Source: JBCBAP01 sp038532435
GTDB taxonomy: Bacteria; Pseudomonadota; Alphaproteobacteria; Rhodobacterales; Rhodobacteraceae
Assembly: GCA_038532435.1 (NCBI GenBank)
Contig: JBCBAP010000063.1
Coordinates: forward strand, 1 to 20,119
Reading direction: 5' to 3'
DNA length: 20,119 nucleotides
Below, piece after piece: positions 1-6,831 of the stretch (its first letter is position 1; every line of letters starts with the position of its first letter). The position numbers were made by a program, and so were the translations under genes. The notes beneath the pieces are model-generated. The model was not told the origin of the DNA, did no database searches, and saw nothing but the letters and a program-made list of their open reading frames with translations.

Positions 1-695
1 AGGTTGCCCCACCAGTGCATGGGCAGCACGATCTGCGCCTTGAACCGCTCCAGCATCGTGACCATCGTCGGCAAATCCACCGTCAGCCCCCCGTCGACAG
101 CCGCCATGACGATGTCGAGGCGGCCGATGAGAGCGTACTGCTCCTCATTGAGCTCGTGGTGGAGGTGCCCCAAATGCCCGATGCACAGGCCCGCAGCCTC
201 GAAGATGAAAATGGAGTTGTCATCGTCGATCCGCCCCCCAGCTCGGTTGCGCACGTCGGAGGTCACGTTGCGCACGGTCAGCCCGTCGAGCTCCAGCCAA
301 TGGTCCGCCGGTCCGTCCGCGGTGTTCCATCCCCGGAGAACGTGGGGGATCGCGGGGTCCGGGAAGTCCGTGTAGTGGCTCGAATGTGCCCGGTTCATGG
401 TCACGATGTCCGGCAGCTTCCCGCCGCCGTACCAGCCGGTGAAATCCGTCGCGATCCGGTAACCCTCATGGGTTTCGATGACGAAGGTCGAGTGCCCGAC
501 GAACCGGATGCGCACCTCCTCCGGCGACAGACCGGTCTCTCCCCCAGCCGAGGCGAGCTGGATGTAGTTCGCGTGGGGGGAAGCGTCCGCAAGCGCAATG
601 CAATGGCTGGGGCCGAAGGCGGCAGCTGGCGTGGCGGGAAGGGTGACCAGCCCGGCAGCGATCAGTCCGATGGAAACGAGTAGCGAACGCGGCAT
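1..695 (-). CDS. Secreted metallo-beta-lactamase-fold hydrolase, UlaG-like (3' end missing)
   Basis: The reading frame opens at an ATG preceded by GGGAGGA at good spacing and runs off the window after 231 codons, so the C-terminus is missing. Residues 1-26 form a Sec signal peptide (MPRSLLVSIG core, ending AAA), which places the protein in the periplasm. The MBL core is recognised by VGHSTFVIET (66-75), IATDFTG (81-87), GHLGHLHH (173-180) and a late PMHWWG (225-230). These correspond to the first strand-loop, the acidic strand and the downstream metal histidines of UlaG/RomA-like hydrolases. The usual HxHxDH loop is replaced by R102-A-H104-S-S106-H107, so two of the four ligands are changed. 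Substrate is unknown. It is the last visible member of the thrC run, 48 nt after the GNAT gene. The fold is well supported; catalytic activity is not. Confidence 0.85.
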   Translation of the reverse strand, partial: MPRSLLVSIGLIAAGLVTLPATPAAAFGPSHCIALADASPHANYIQLASAGGETGLSPEEVRIRFVGHSTFVIETHEGYRIATDFTGWYGGGKLPDIVTMNRAHSSHYTDFPDPAIPHVLRGWNTADGPADHWLELDGLTVRNVTSDVRNRAGGRIDDDNSIFIFEAAGLCIGHLGHLHHELNEEQYALIGRLDIVMAAVDGGLTVDLPTMVTMLERFKAQIVLPMHWWGN

Positions 696-743
696 TCGAT
701 CCTCCCAGCAAGCGGTATGGGAGAAAGGATAGTCCGTCAGCGC

Positions 744-1343
744 TCAACCGACAGAGGTTTTTCCCCGCCGGTCCGGCCGCAGATTGGCGTAGAGCACATG
801 GGTCCGCCAGCGCCCGTTGATCTGCAGGTAGCTTTGCGCCACGCCCTCATACTTGAAACCCGCCCGTTCCAGCAGCGCGCGGGAGGCCTTGTTCTCCGGC
901 AGGCAGGCGGCCTCGATCCGGCTCAAATCAAGGGTTTGGAAGGAATAGGCCACCACCGCCTGCAGCGCCTCGGTCATCAGGCCCTGCTGGGCATGCTGCG
1001 GCCCGATCCAGTAGCCCACGCTGCCCGCCTGGGCCGGGCCGCGCCGGATGTTATCGAGGGTGATCGCGCCGATCACGGAATCGTCACCGCGCGGCGTGAG
1101 GAACAGCGGCAGCGCCTTCTGCTCGCGAATCGCACGCTGTGCCCAGGCGACCCGGTTGCGGAAGGAGGCGCGGGTAAAATGATCGGGGGCCCAGACGGGC
1201 TCCCAGTCTTCGAGGAACGCGCGTCCCTCCCGTCGGATCTTCGCCCAACTGGTGAAGTCCGACATGTGCGGCGGGCGCAGCATGAGGCGCCGGGTCGGAA
1301 TGCTGAGGCGGACGGACTGTCCGATCTTTGGCAGCATTCCCAC
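744..1343 (-). CDS. GNAT family N-acetyltransferase, RimJ/RimL type
   Basis: A 199-residue GNAT protein. It has the N-terminal RLMLRPPHMSDF strand-helix start, the acetyl-CoA binding region YWIGPQHAQQGLMTEA (111-126), and the classical C-terminal NKASRALLERAGFKYEG (151-167) found in RimJ/RimL-type acetyltransferases. Such enzymes transfer acetyl from acetyl-CoA to an alpha-amino group of a protein or to a small amine; the substrate cannot be read here. The pyrophosphate loop reads QQGLM rather than the more common RGxG/A, a mild departure. The longest start is a GTG at 1343; an ATG two codons further in (1337) is equally possible because both follow a GGGA-like element. It begins 10 nt after the M16 peptidase stop and is almost certainly co-transcribed with thrC and the peptidase. 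Confidence 0.85.
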   Translation of the reverse strand: MGMLPKIGQSVRLSIPTRRLMLRPPHMSDFTSWAKIRREGRAFLEDWEPVWAPDHFTRASFRNRVAWAQRAIREQKALPLFLTPRGDDSVIGAITLDNIRRGPAQAGSVGYWIGPQHAQQGLMTEALQAVVAYSFQTLDLSRIEAACLPENKASRALLERAGFKYEGVAQSYLQINGRWRTHVLYANLRPDRRGKTSVG

Positions 1344-1353
1344 GATCCCGCCG

Positions 1354-2616
1354 TCAGGCCGCGAGCCGCTCGGTCAGCGTGCCGAGGCCAGGGGTGCGTT
1401 CGACCGGGCCGTAGACCGCCATCGCCGTGGCACCCCGACCGCAGAGGCGCGCGGCATAGTCCATCGTGCTCCGGCGGCTCACCGCGTCGATGCGCTCCAC
1501 GGTTTCCTCCAGGGTCGGGATCCGGTCCCAGATCGCGAGCATCCGCGCGAGCCGTTCGCAGCGGGAGGAGGCGCTCTCCAGGCCCATCAGCAGCCCCGCC
1601 TTCATCTGCGCCTTGGCCCGATTGATCTCCTCGTCGGTCATGTCCGCGGCGGACCGGCGCAACTCGTCGACCGTCAGTTCCGCCAGTGCGCCCACCTGAT
1701 CCGCGCTGGTGCCCGCGTAGACCGTCAGCATGCCCGTATCCGCGTACGCGCCGGGCTGGGCGAAGATCGAATAGCAGAGCCCCCGCTTCTCCCGCACCTC
1801 CTGGAACAGGCGGGAGGACATGCCGCCACCCATGGCCGTGGCGTAGACCTGCGCGTCGTAAACGTCATCGTCCCGGTACCCTGCGCTTTCGAGAGCAAAG
1901 GCAAAATGCGCCTGCTCGAGCCCCTTGAGCTCCCGCCGCTCCCCGCCGGAGAAGGTGGCACCGGTCGGCGCGACATTCGGACGGGCCGGGATCTGGCCGA
2001 AGACCGCCTCGGCCATCCGCACGATCTCATCATGATCGACCGCACCGGCGGCGGACAGGATCAACTGCCCGGGGCTGTAGTGATCGGCGACGAAGCCACG
2101 GAAGTCCGTCTCACCAAACGCCTTCACCCGCTCGCTCGGGCCCAGGATGCTGCGACCCAGCGCCTGCTCGGGGTAGGCGACCTCCTGCAGCCAGTCGAAG
2201 ATCACGTCGTCCGGCGTGTCGAGCGTCTGCCCGATTTCCTGCAGGATGACCCCCCGCTCGACCTCGATCTCCCGCGGGTCGAAGGCGGGGTTGAGCACGA
2301 TGTCGGAGATGACGTCGAAAGCCAGCGCCACATCCTCCTGCAGCACCCGCGCGTAATACGCGGTCATCTCGCGGGAGGTGTAGGCGTTGATGTAGCCGCC
2401 TACATTCTCGATGGCCTCGGCGATCTGCAGCGCGCTCCGCCGGGCGGTGCCCTTGAAGGCCATGTGCTCCAGAAAATGCGCGATGCCGTTCTGTTCAGGC
2501 CGCTCGTGGCGCCCGCCCGCATTCACCCAGATCCCCAGGGAGGCGGACTTCAGCCCCGGCATATGTTCCGTGACGATGCGCAGGCCGTTATCCAGCCGGT
2601 GGAGTTCTACCGTCAT
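1354..2616 (-). CDS. M16 family zinc peptidase (processing-peptidase-like)
   Basis: A 420-residue one-unit M16 (pitrilysin/mitochondrial processing peptidase beta-like) protein. The inverted zinc motif HxxEH is present as H46-F-L-E49-H50. The downstream EVERGVILQEI segment (117-127) supplies the third zinc glutamate, most likely E126. The C-terminal half carries the REKRGLCYSIFA segment typical of MPP-like enzymes, so both halves of the fold are there and the enzyme is predicted active. No signal peptide is visible, so it is probably cytoplasmic or peripherally associated, degrading or trimming peptides. Its ATG overlaps the thrC stop as ATGA, so translation is probably coupled to thrC. The thrC-M16-GNAT order recurs in Rhodobacteraceae from memory. 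Family assignment is very secure; the physiological substrate is unknown. Confidence 0.95.
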   Translation of the reverse strand: MTVELHRLDNGLRIVTEHMPGLKSASLGIWVNAGGRHERPEQNGIAHFLEHMAFKGTARRSALQIAEAIENVGGYINAYTSREMTAYYARVLQEDVALAFDVISDIVLNPAFDPREIEVERGVILQEIGQTLDTPDDVIFDWLQEVAYPEQALGRSILGPSERVKAFGETDFRGFVADHYSPGQLILSAAGAVDHDEIVRMAEAVFGQIPARPNVAPTGATFSGGERRELKGLEQAHFAFALESAGYRDDDVYDAQVYATAMGGGMSSRLFQEVREKRGLCYSIFAQPGAYADTGMLTVYAGTSADQVGALAELTVDELRRSAADMTDEEINRAKAQMKAGLLMGLESASSRCERLARMLAIWDRIPTLEETVERIDAVSRRSTMDYAARLCGRGATAMAVYGPVERTPGLGTLTERLAA

Positions 2617-4001
2617 ATACCCTCGTCGATGATGGCTTCGACCGCGTGGAGGTCGTTTGCCACCCGGGTCACTCGTTCATCGCGCTGATATAAATCAGCC
2701 ATGCGGGCCGGTAAAGCGGGGCGAAGACCTGTCGCAGCCTCCACCGCATCCGGGAACTTCGCCGGATGGGCGGTCGCAAGGGTCACTATGGGCGTCGCAG
2801 GGTCGCCGCGCACCGCATCCGCGGCACGGATACCGATGGCAGTGTGCGGACATTGGACGATGCCGGTTGCGGCGTGTGCGCTGCGGATCGCGGCGGATGT
2901 CTCCTCCTCCGACACCCGCGCCGAATCGAATTCCTCCGTCAGCCGGGCGAGCGCACCCTGGGACAGGGTAAACGCGCCCTTGCCCGACAGATCCGCCATG
3001 AGCTGCTGCACCGCCGGCCCCTCCCGGTCGTAGAGGTCGAAGAGCAACCGCTCGAAGTTCGAGCTCACCTGGATGTCCATGGAGGGTGAGATTGAGGGCT
3101 TCACGCCTTCCTTGGTGTGTGCGCCGGTCTGCACGGTCCGGTGCAGGATGTCATTCTGGTTCGTGGCGACCAGCAGGCGGTCGATGGGCAGGCCCATCCG
3201 CTTCGCCACATAGCCCGCGAACACATCCCCGAAATTCCCCGTGGGCACGGAGAAGCTGACCGGCCGGTGGGGCGCGCCCAGGCTCACCGCGGCGGTGAAA
3301 TAGTACACGGCCTGCGCAAGCACGCGCGCCCAGTTGATCGAGTTCACCGCCGCGAGCTTCACCCGGTCGCGGAAGGCGAAGTCATTGAACATCGCCTTCA
3401 CCAATGCCTGGCAATCGTCGAAATCCCCCTCAACGGCGAGCGCGTGGACGTTCGCCTCTACCGGCGTGGTCATCTGGCGCCGCTGCACCTCGCTGACACG
3501 TCCGTGGGGAAAGAGGATGAACACGTCGACCGCCTCCAACCCCCGGAACGCCTCGATGGCCGCGGAGCCCGTGTCGCCGGAGGTCGCGCCGACGATCGTC
3601 ACCCGGTCCCCGCGCCGCTTCAGCGCCACTTCGAACATCTGTCCGATGAGCTGCATCGCCACGTCCTTGAACGCAAGCGTCGGGCCGTGGTGCAGCTCGA
3701 GCACGAAGTCGTTCGCACCGGTCTGAACGACCGGGCACCGTGCTGCATGACCGAAGCTGGCATACGCCCGGTCGATGATCCCGCGAAACTCCGCCTCGTC
3801 GAACGCTCCCTCGACGAACGGCCACATGACACGGAACGCAACTTCCTCGTAGCTCTTGCCCGCAAGGTCCGCGATCTCCGCGGCGCTCATCTGCGGCCAG
3901 GTCTCGGGCACATAGAGCCCACCATCCCGCGCGAGGCCCGTGAGCATCGCCTCTTCGAAGCTGAGCGCGGGGGCCTCCCCCCGGGTGGAAATGTAGCGCA
4001 T
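2613..4001 (-). CDS. thrC: Threonine synthase
   Basis: Threonine synthase converts O-phospho-homoserine and water to threonine and phosphate with pyridoxal phosphate, the last step of threonine biosynthesis. The 462-residue protein starts MRYISTRGEAPALSFEEAML, the standard beginning of the fold-type II long-form enzyme. It has the PLP lysine in HHGPTLAFKDVAMQ (K112) and the glycine-rich phosphate-binding GATSGDTGSAA segment. The frame is open further upstream to 4127, but I chose the ATG at 4001 because GGGGAGG sits 8 nt before it and because family members begin exactly there. The stop overlaps the M16 peptidase start by four bases. It is the first gene of the minus-strand run, with its control region in the divergent 4002-4238 segment. 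No leader-peptide attenuator is evident. Confidence 0.97.
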   Translation of the reverse strand: MRYISTRGEAPALSFEEAMLTGLARDGGLYVPETWPQMSAAEIADLAGKSYEEVAFRVMWPFVEGAFDEAEFRGIIDRAYASFGHAARCPVVQTGANDFVLELHHGPTLAFKDVAMQLIGQMFEVALKRRGDRVTIVGATSGDTGSAAIEAFRGLEAVDVFILFPHGRVSEVQRRQMTTPVEANVHALAVEGDFDDCQALVKAMFNDFAFRDRVKLAAVNSINWARVLAQAVYYFTAAVSLGAPHRPVSFSVPTGNFGDVFAGYVAKRMGLPIDRLLVATNQNDILHRTVQTGAHTKEGVKPSISPSMDIQVSSNFERLLFDLYDREGPAVQQLMADLSGKGAFTLSQGALARLTEEFDSARVSEEETSAAIRSAHAATGIVQCPHTAIGIRAADAVRGDPATPIVTLATAHPAKFPDAVEAATGLRPALPARMADLYQRDERVTRVANDLHAVEAIIDEGI

Positions 4002-4140
4002 CGCGAGCCTCCCCGTACCGTCGCGCCTACCTACCGCCGGGCCGCCCGTGGCGAAAGCCCGAAAAACGTGTCGGGCACAATGCCGCCCACCCCGCAGCAC
4101 CATCCTCAGCCCGGACAGGTGCGTCATGTTTTACAGGCAC

Positions 4141-4160
4141 CTGCGGTTAACCGACCGCAG
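4141..4160. repeat. Inverted repeat in the thrC / hydrolase divergent region
   Basis: A perfect 7-bp inverted repeat, CTGCGGT and ACCGCAG, with a 6-nt spacer. Nested in it is the alternative perfect 10-bp palindrome CGGTTAACCG (4144-4153). It lies between two divergently transcribed genes, where a terminator would make little sense, so an operator or a folded 5' leader is more likely. The rest of the 237-nt intergenic region holds a weaker 6-bp hairpin (4057-4062 with 4071-4076, loop 8), a possible thrC leader structure, and the LiuR-like site at 4179-4194. I could not place a convincing thrC promoter. Confidence 0.5.
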
Positions 4161-4178
4161 GGTGCCCTTGCGTCATTG

Positions 4179-4194
4179 TTGACGTAAACGTCAG
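4179..4194 (+). promoter_or_regulatory. LiuR/MerR-type operator candidate
   Basis: TTGACGTAAACGTCAG contains the perfect inverted repeat TGACGT-AA-ACGTCA (4180-4193). It lies 45 nt upstream of the alpha/beta hydrolase ATG. Its form resembles, from memory, the operator recognised by LiuR-type MerR regulators of branched-chain amino acid and acyl-CoA catabolism in proteobacteria, roughly TTTACGTnnACGTAAA/TTGACG variants. The left half also reads as a -35 hexamer (TTGACG), but no good -10 follows at 16-18 nt. Sequence symmetry is certain; regulator identity is inference. Confidence 0.45.
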
Positions 4195-4238
4195 CCAATC
4201 TCAGGCTGGTGCGGCAGGTCCTCAGTCAGGAGGCAGCG

Positions 4239-5078
4239 ATGACCTCGACAACCATCCAGTCGACGAAGGCACGCAAGCTTTCGGGCACCTTCCACACGCC
4301 CGATGCGACGGCGGAGCGTGCCATCGTGATCCACCCCGCGACCGGCGTGCCCGCCGCGTTCTATACCGCATTCGCCGCCTGGGTGGCAGAGACGCACCGG
4401 GCCCTCGTTCTCACCTACGACTACCGGGATTTCGCCGCATCGGCCGCCGGGCCTGTCGCCCGTTCCGACGCCACCATGTCGGACTGGGGGATCGACGATC
4501 AGTCCGCAGCACTGGACCACCTGATCGCTGCCCTGCCGGATGTGCCGGTCTGGACGATCGGGCATTCCCTTGGCGGCTTCATGCTGCCCTTCCACGCGCA
4601 GGCCAACCGGGTGGAGCGGCACTTCGCCATCGCCTCCGGTCCTGCCCACTGGACCCGCCATCCGGCGAGCTTCATCGTGCAGGCCGTCTCCTTCTGGTGG
4701 CTGGTCGGGCCCGCGGCGACGCTGGCGCTGGGCTACCTGCCGGGAAAGGCGCTCGGCATGGGGGCAGACCTGCCCGGTCCGGCCTACTGGCAATGGCGGC
4801 GCTGGTGCACCTCGTCGGAATTCTACCGATCCGACTTCGGTGCCGTATTCGAGCCACCGGATCTGGATCGGATCGACGCGCGGGTCGACCTTGTGGGGAT
4901 TGCCGACGATGTCATGATCCCGCCCCGGGTCGTCGCCGGGCTCGCGGACTTCTTCCCGGAAGGGACCAGCCGGTACCGCACGGTCGATCCCCGGGATCAC
5001 GGGCTGTCGCGGGTGGGCCATATCCACCCGTTCCACGCGCGCAACGCGGCCCTCTGGCCCGCGCTCATCGCCGCGTGA
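4239..5078 (+). CDS. Alpha/beta hydrolase (serine hydrolase, S33-like)
   Basis: A 279-residue cytoplasmic alpha/beta hydrolase with no signal peptide. The nucleophile elbow is GHSLGG with S110. The early VIHPATGVPAAFY segment (30-42) gives the oxyanion-side loop. LVGIADDVMIPP (218-229) carries the catalytic aspartate (D223 or D224), and GHIHPF (260-265) supplies the histidine. A tryptophan-rich lid (SFWWLVG, YWQWRRW) lies between strands 6 and 7. This matches the family of predicted alpha/beta hydrolases annotated in proteobacteria as YheT/serine aminopeptidase-like; the substrate is probably an ester or thioester but cannot be named. The frame opens at a GTG at 4209, but the ATG at 4239 is preceded by AGGAGG 5 nt away and is preferred. 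It is divergent from thrC, and its stop directly touches the helicase stop, so it is a single-gene unit. Confidence 0.85.
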   Translation: MTSTTIQSTKARKLSGTFHTPDATAERAIVIHPATGVPAAFYTAFAAWVAETHRALVLTYDYRDFAASAAGPVARSDATMSDWGIDDQSAALDHLIAALPDVPVWTIGHSLGGFMLPFHAQANRVERHFAIASGPAHWTRHPASFIVQAVSFWWLVGPAATLALGYLPGKALGMGADLPGPAYWQWRRWCTSSEFYRSDFGAVFEPPDLDRIDARVDLVGIADDVMIPPRVVAGLADFFPEGTSRYRTVDPRDHGLSRVGHIHPFHARNAALWPALIAA

Positions 5079-6602
5079 TCAGCTCTCCGCGGAGAGCGTC
5101 AGCTCCGCCGGCGCAGGTTTGCGCAGATCCTCGATGCTGAGCTCGGTTTTGGGACGGGAAAGCATGTAGCGCGTGACCCAGTGCAGCCGGGTCTCCGCCC
5201 GGGTGATGGCGACGTAGGCCAGCCGCTTCCAGAGCGGGATGCCGGCCTCCATCCGCCCAGCCCGGGCCGCAGCGTAAAGATCCGGGGCAAAGACCTGCAC
5301 CTCCGGCCACTGGGACCCTTGCGCCTTATGGATCGTGCAGGCCGCACCGTGGACGAACGCGGCCCCCATGCGGGCGGCGGACGGGATGAAGGGTTCCTCC
5401 TCCCCCGGCTTCTCGATCTTGATGATCGTCGCCGCGCTCACCTGCGGATCCTCCGCGCCGAAGACATGCAGCCTGCTGAAGCCGGGCTTGCGCCCCTCGC
5501 CCAGAAAGACGACCTGCGCCCCCTTTATCAGGCCGCGGGCCTCCAGATCGATGCGCTTCTTGCGGTGCTTGAGTGGCAGCTCCACCCCGTCGCAGATCAG
5601 TGGCTCCCCGGGCAGGAGCAGCGCATCGGGTGCCTGATAGGCGCCGCGAAAGGCCGCGATCAGCCGGATGCGCGTGGCGTTGCGCCAGACCAGAACGGGG
5701 GAGCGGGCCATCAGGTTCGTGTCCGCCCGGGGGCTGACGACGATGCGGTCATCGTCCCGCGCCGCAGCCTCGATCCGCCGCTCGAACGCCTCGAATTCCA
5801 GATCCGGGTCCGCAAGCGCGTGGGCAAGATCAAGGATCGGGTTGTCCGCCGCCTGCCGGTGAACGCGGCTCAGCTCCAGCTTGCGCCCCTCCGGCAGGGC
5901 ATCGAAGACCATGGTCCCGGACTGGTTGACCGGGGCAAGCTGGGCGGGATCACCGAACAGGATGAGCGTCGAGAAGATCTCGGTCAGATCCTCCATCTGC
6001 CGATCGTCGAGCATGGAGCTTTCGTCAACGAACCCGATGTCGAGCGGGTCGTCCCGCCGCTTCCACCCGGTGATGAAATCCGATCCGCGCAGCCCGGCTG
6101 CGGCGAGCGCACCGGGGATCGACGGGGTGCTCTTGTAGAAGGCCTCAGCGCGGGCGAGCGCCTCTTCCGTGAGCCCCTCGATCTCCGGCTTTGCCCCTTC
6201 GCCCGCCAACCACTCCGCGATCTTCTCGTAGTCCGGGTCATAGACCGGGGTGTAGAGGATACGGTGGATCGTCGTTGCGGGGACGCCGCGGCTGCGCAGG
6301 ACGCTCGCGGCCTTGTTGGTGGGGGCGAGAATGGCGAGGGTCCGGCGGTCCTTCCGCTTGCGCCCCTCCCAGTCGGCGGAGACCGTGTCGACCCCGAGCG
6401 CGGTGAGCGCCTTGACCAGTTCGGCGAGCAGGAGCGTCTTGCCGGAGCCGGCCTTGCCCAGCACCGCGAGCGTCTGGGGCGCACCCGCAGCCTCGGGCAG
6501 GGTAATGCCATCCACCAGATCCACACCCGCCTTCTGCAGGACCTCCGCAATGGTGTCGAAGGCGGCGGCCTGATCGTCCGAATACTGGATGGGAGCGGTC
6601 AT
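5079..6602 (-). CDS. RecD/Dda-like SF1B DNA helicase
   Basis: A 507-residue superfamily 1B ATPase. Motif I is GKAGSGKT (49-56), Ia is ILAPTNKAA (91-99), TIHR follows at 111-114, and motif II is FVDESSM (191-197). Motif III is GDPAQLAPV (217-225) and motif IV-like RVHRQ is at 246-250. Near the C-terminus come the UvrD_C_2-type TIHKAQGSQW and VAITRAETRLHWV (motifs V and VI). All catalytic motifs are intact. It resembles stand-alone RecD-like or Dda-like 5'-3' helicases rather than a RecBCD subunit: no recB or recC neighbours are visible and the length is short. The expected role is ATP-driven DNA unwinding in repair or at stalled forks. The start is the ATG at 6602; only a weak AGGG precedes it. 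The 229 nt upstream contain strong hairpins. Confidence 0.88.
   Translation of the reverse strand: MTAPIQYSDDQAAAFDTIAEVLQKAGVDLVDGITLPEAAGAPQTLAVLGKAGSGKTLLLAELVKALTALGVDTVSADWEGRKRKDRRTLAILAPTNKAASVLRSRGVPATTIHRILYTPVYDPDYEKIAEWLAGEGAKPEIEGLTEEALARAEAFYKSTPSIPGALAAAGLRGSDFITGWKRRDDPLDIGFVDESSMLDDRQMEDLTEIFSTLILFGDPAQLAPVNQSGTMVFDALPEGRKLELSRVHRQAADNPILDLAHALADPDLEFEAFERRIEAAARDDDRIVVSPRADTNLMARSPVLVWRNATRIRLIAAFRGAYQAPDALLLPGEPLICDGVELPLKHRKKRIDLEARGLIKGAQVVFLGEGRKPGFSRLHVFGAEDPQVSAATIIKIEKPGEEEPFIPSAARMGAAFVHGAACTIHKAQGSQWPEVQVFAPDLYAAARAGRMEAGIPLWKRLAYVAITRAETRLHWVTRYMLSRPKTELSIEDLRKPAPAELTLSAES
5082..5097. repeat. 16-bp perfect palindrome at convergent stop codons
   Basis: GCTCTCCGCGGAGAGC is a perfect 16-bp palindrome, able to form a 6-bp stem with a CGCG tetraloop in either transcript. 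It begins three bases past the shared TGATCA junction where the hydrolase and helicase stop codons abut, and it encodes the last residues of the helicase (LSAES). With no spacer between the converging genes, it is the only visible candidate for ending or protecting either transcript. There is no U-tract, so a classical intrinsic terminator is not supported. Confidence 0.5.
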
Positions 6603-6637
6603 GGGCGGACCCTAGTCGGTTCCCCCGCCGCGGACCA

Positions 6638-6658
6638 GCGCAATCGGGGGCGTTGCGC
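6638..6658. repeat. Small hairpin upstream of the helicase gene
   Basis: GCGCAA and TTGCGC pair as a perfect 6-bp stem around a 9-nt G-rich loop, 36-56 nt upstream of the helicase ATG. In the minus-strand transcript it would follow directly after the 20-bp hairpin at 6661-6717, giving two structured elements in the helicase leader. Confidence 0.4.
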
Positions 6659-6660
6659 GG

Positions 6661-6717
6661 GGCCGCGGCCCGACCGGGTGTCCCGCCCACCCACCCCCAC
6701 CCGGCCGGGCCGCGGCC
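6661..6717. repeat. 20-bp near-perfect GC-rich inverted repeat between dprA and helicase
   Basis: The left arm (6661-6680, GGCCGCGGCCCGACCGGGTG) and right arm (6698-6717) are reverse complements over 20 bp, with a single T-for-C difference that would still pair as G-U in one strand. The spacer is 17 nt and rich in CCCACC. It lies downstream of dprA and upstream of the helicase on the same strand. It could end dprA transcription, but no U-run follows on the minus strand, so a Rho-independent terminator is only possible. It could also be a structured leader or a dispersed repeat. The rest of 6718-6831 shows no gene. Confidence 0.55.
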
Positions 6718-6831
6718 AGCGGGCGGGGTGGTGCGACAGACGGTGCGCCTTCGACAAGTAACGGCGCGCGAGCGTGGCTTCTGAAGCCCACATGCAGCCA
6801 GAAACGGACCTTTCCGCCCGCCATCTGATGT

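Noticed and set aside
4057..4076. Possible thrC attenuator hairpin (GCCCGA/TCGGGC)
   Set aside because: Only a 6-bp stem with no leader peptide rich in threonine or isoleucine codons and no U-tract, so attenuation is not supported.
3117..4187. Long plus-strand frame opposite thrC
   Set aside because: Antisense shadow of a confident gene; low-complexity Arg/His-rich translation with no family features.
6603..6831. Possible small gene between dprA and the helicase
   Set aside because: Open frames here are short, lack ribosome-binding sites and overlap the large hairpin; nothing resembles a known family.
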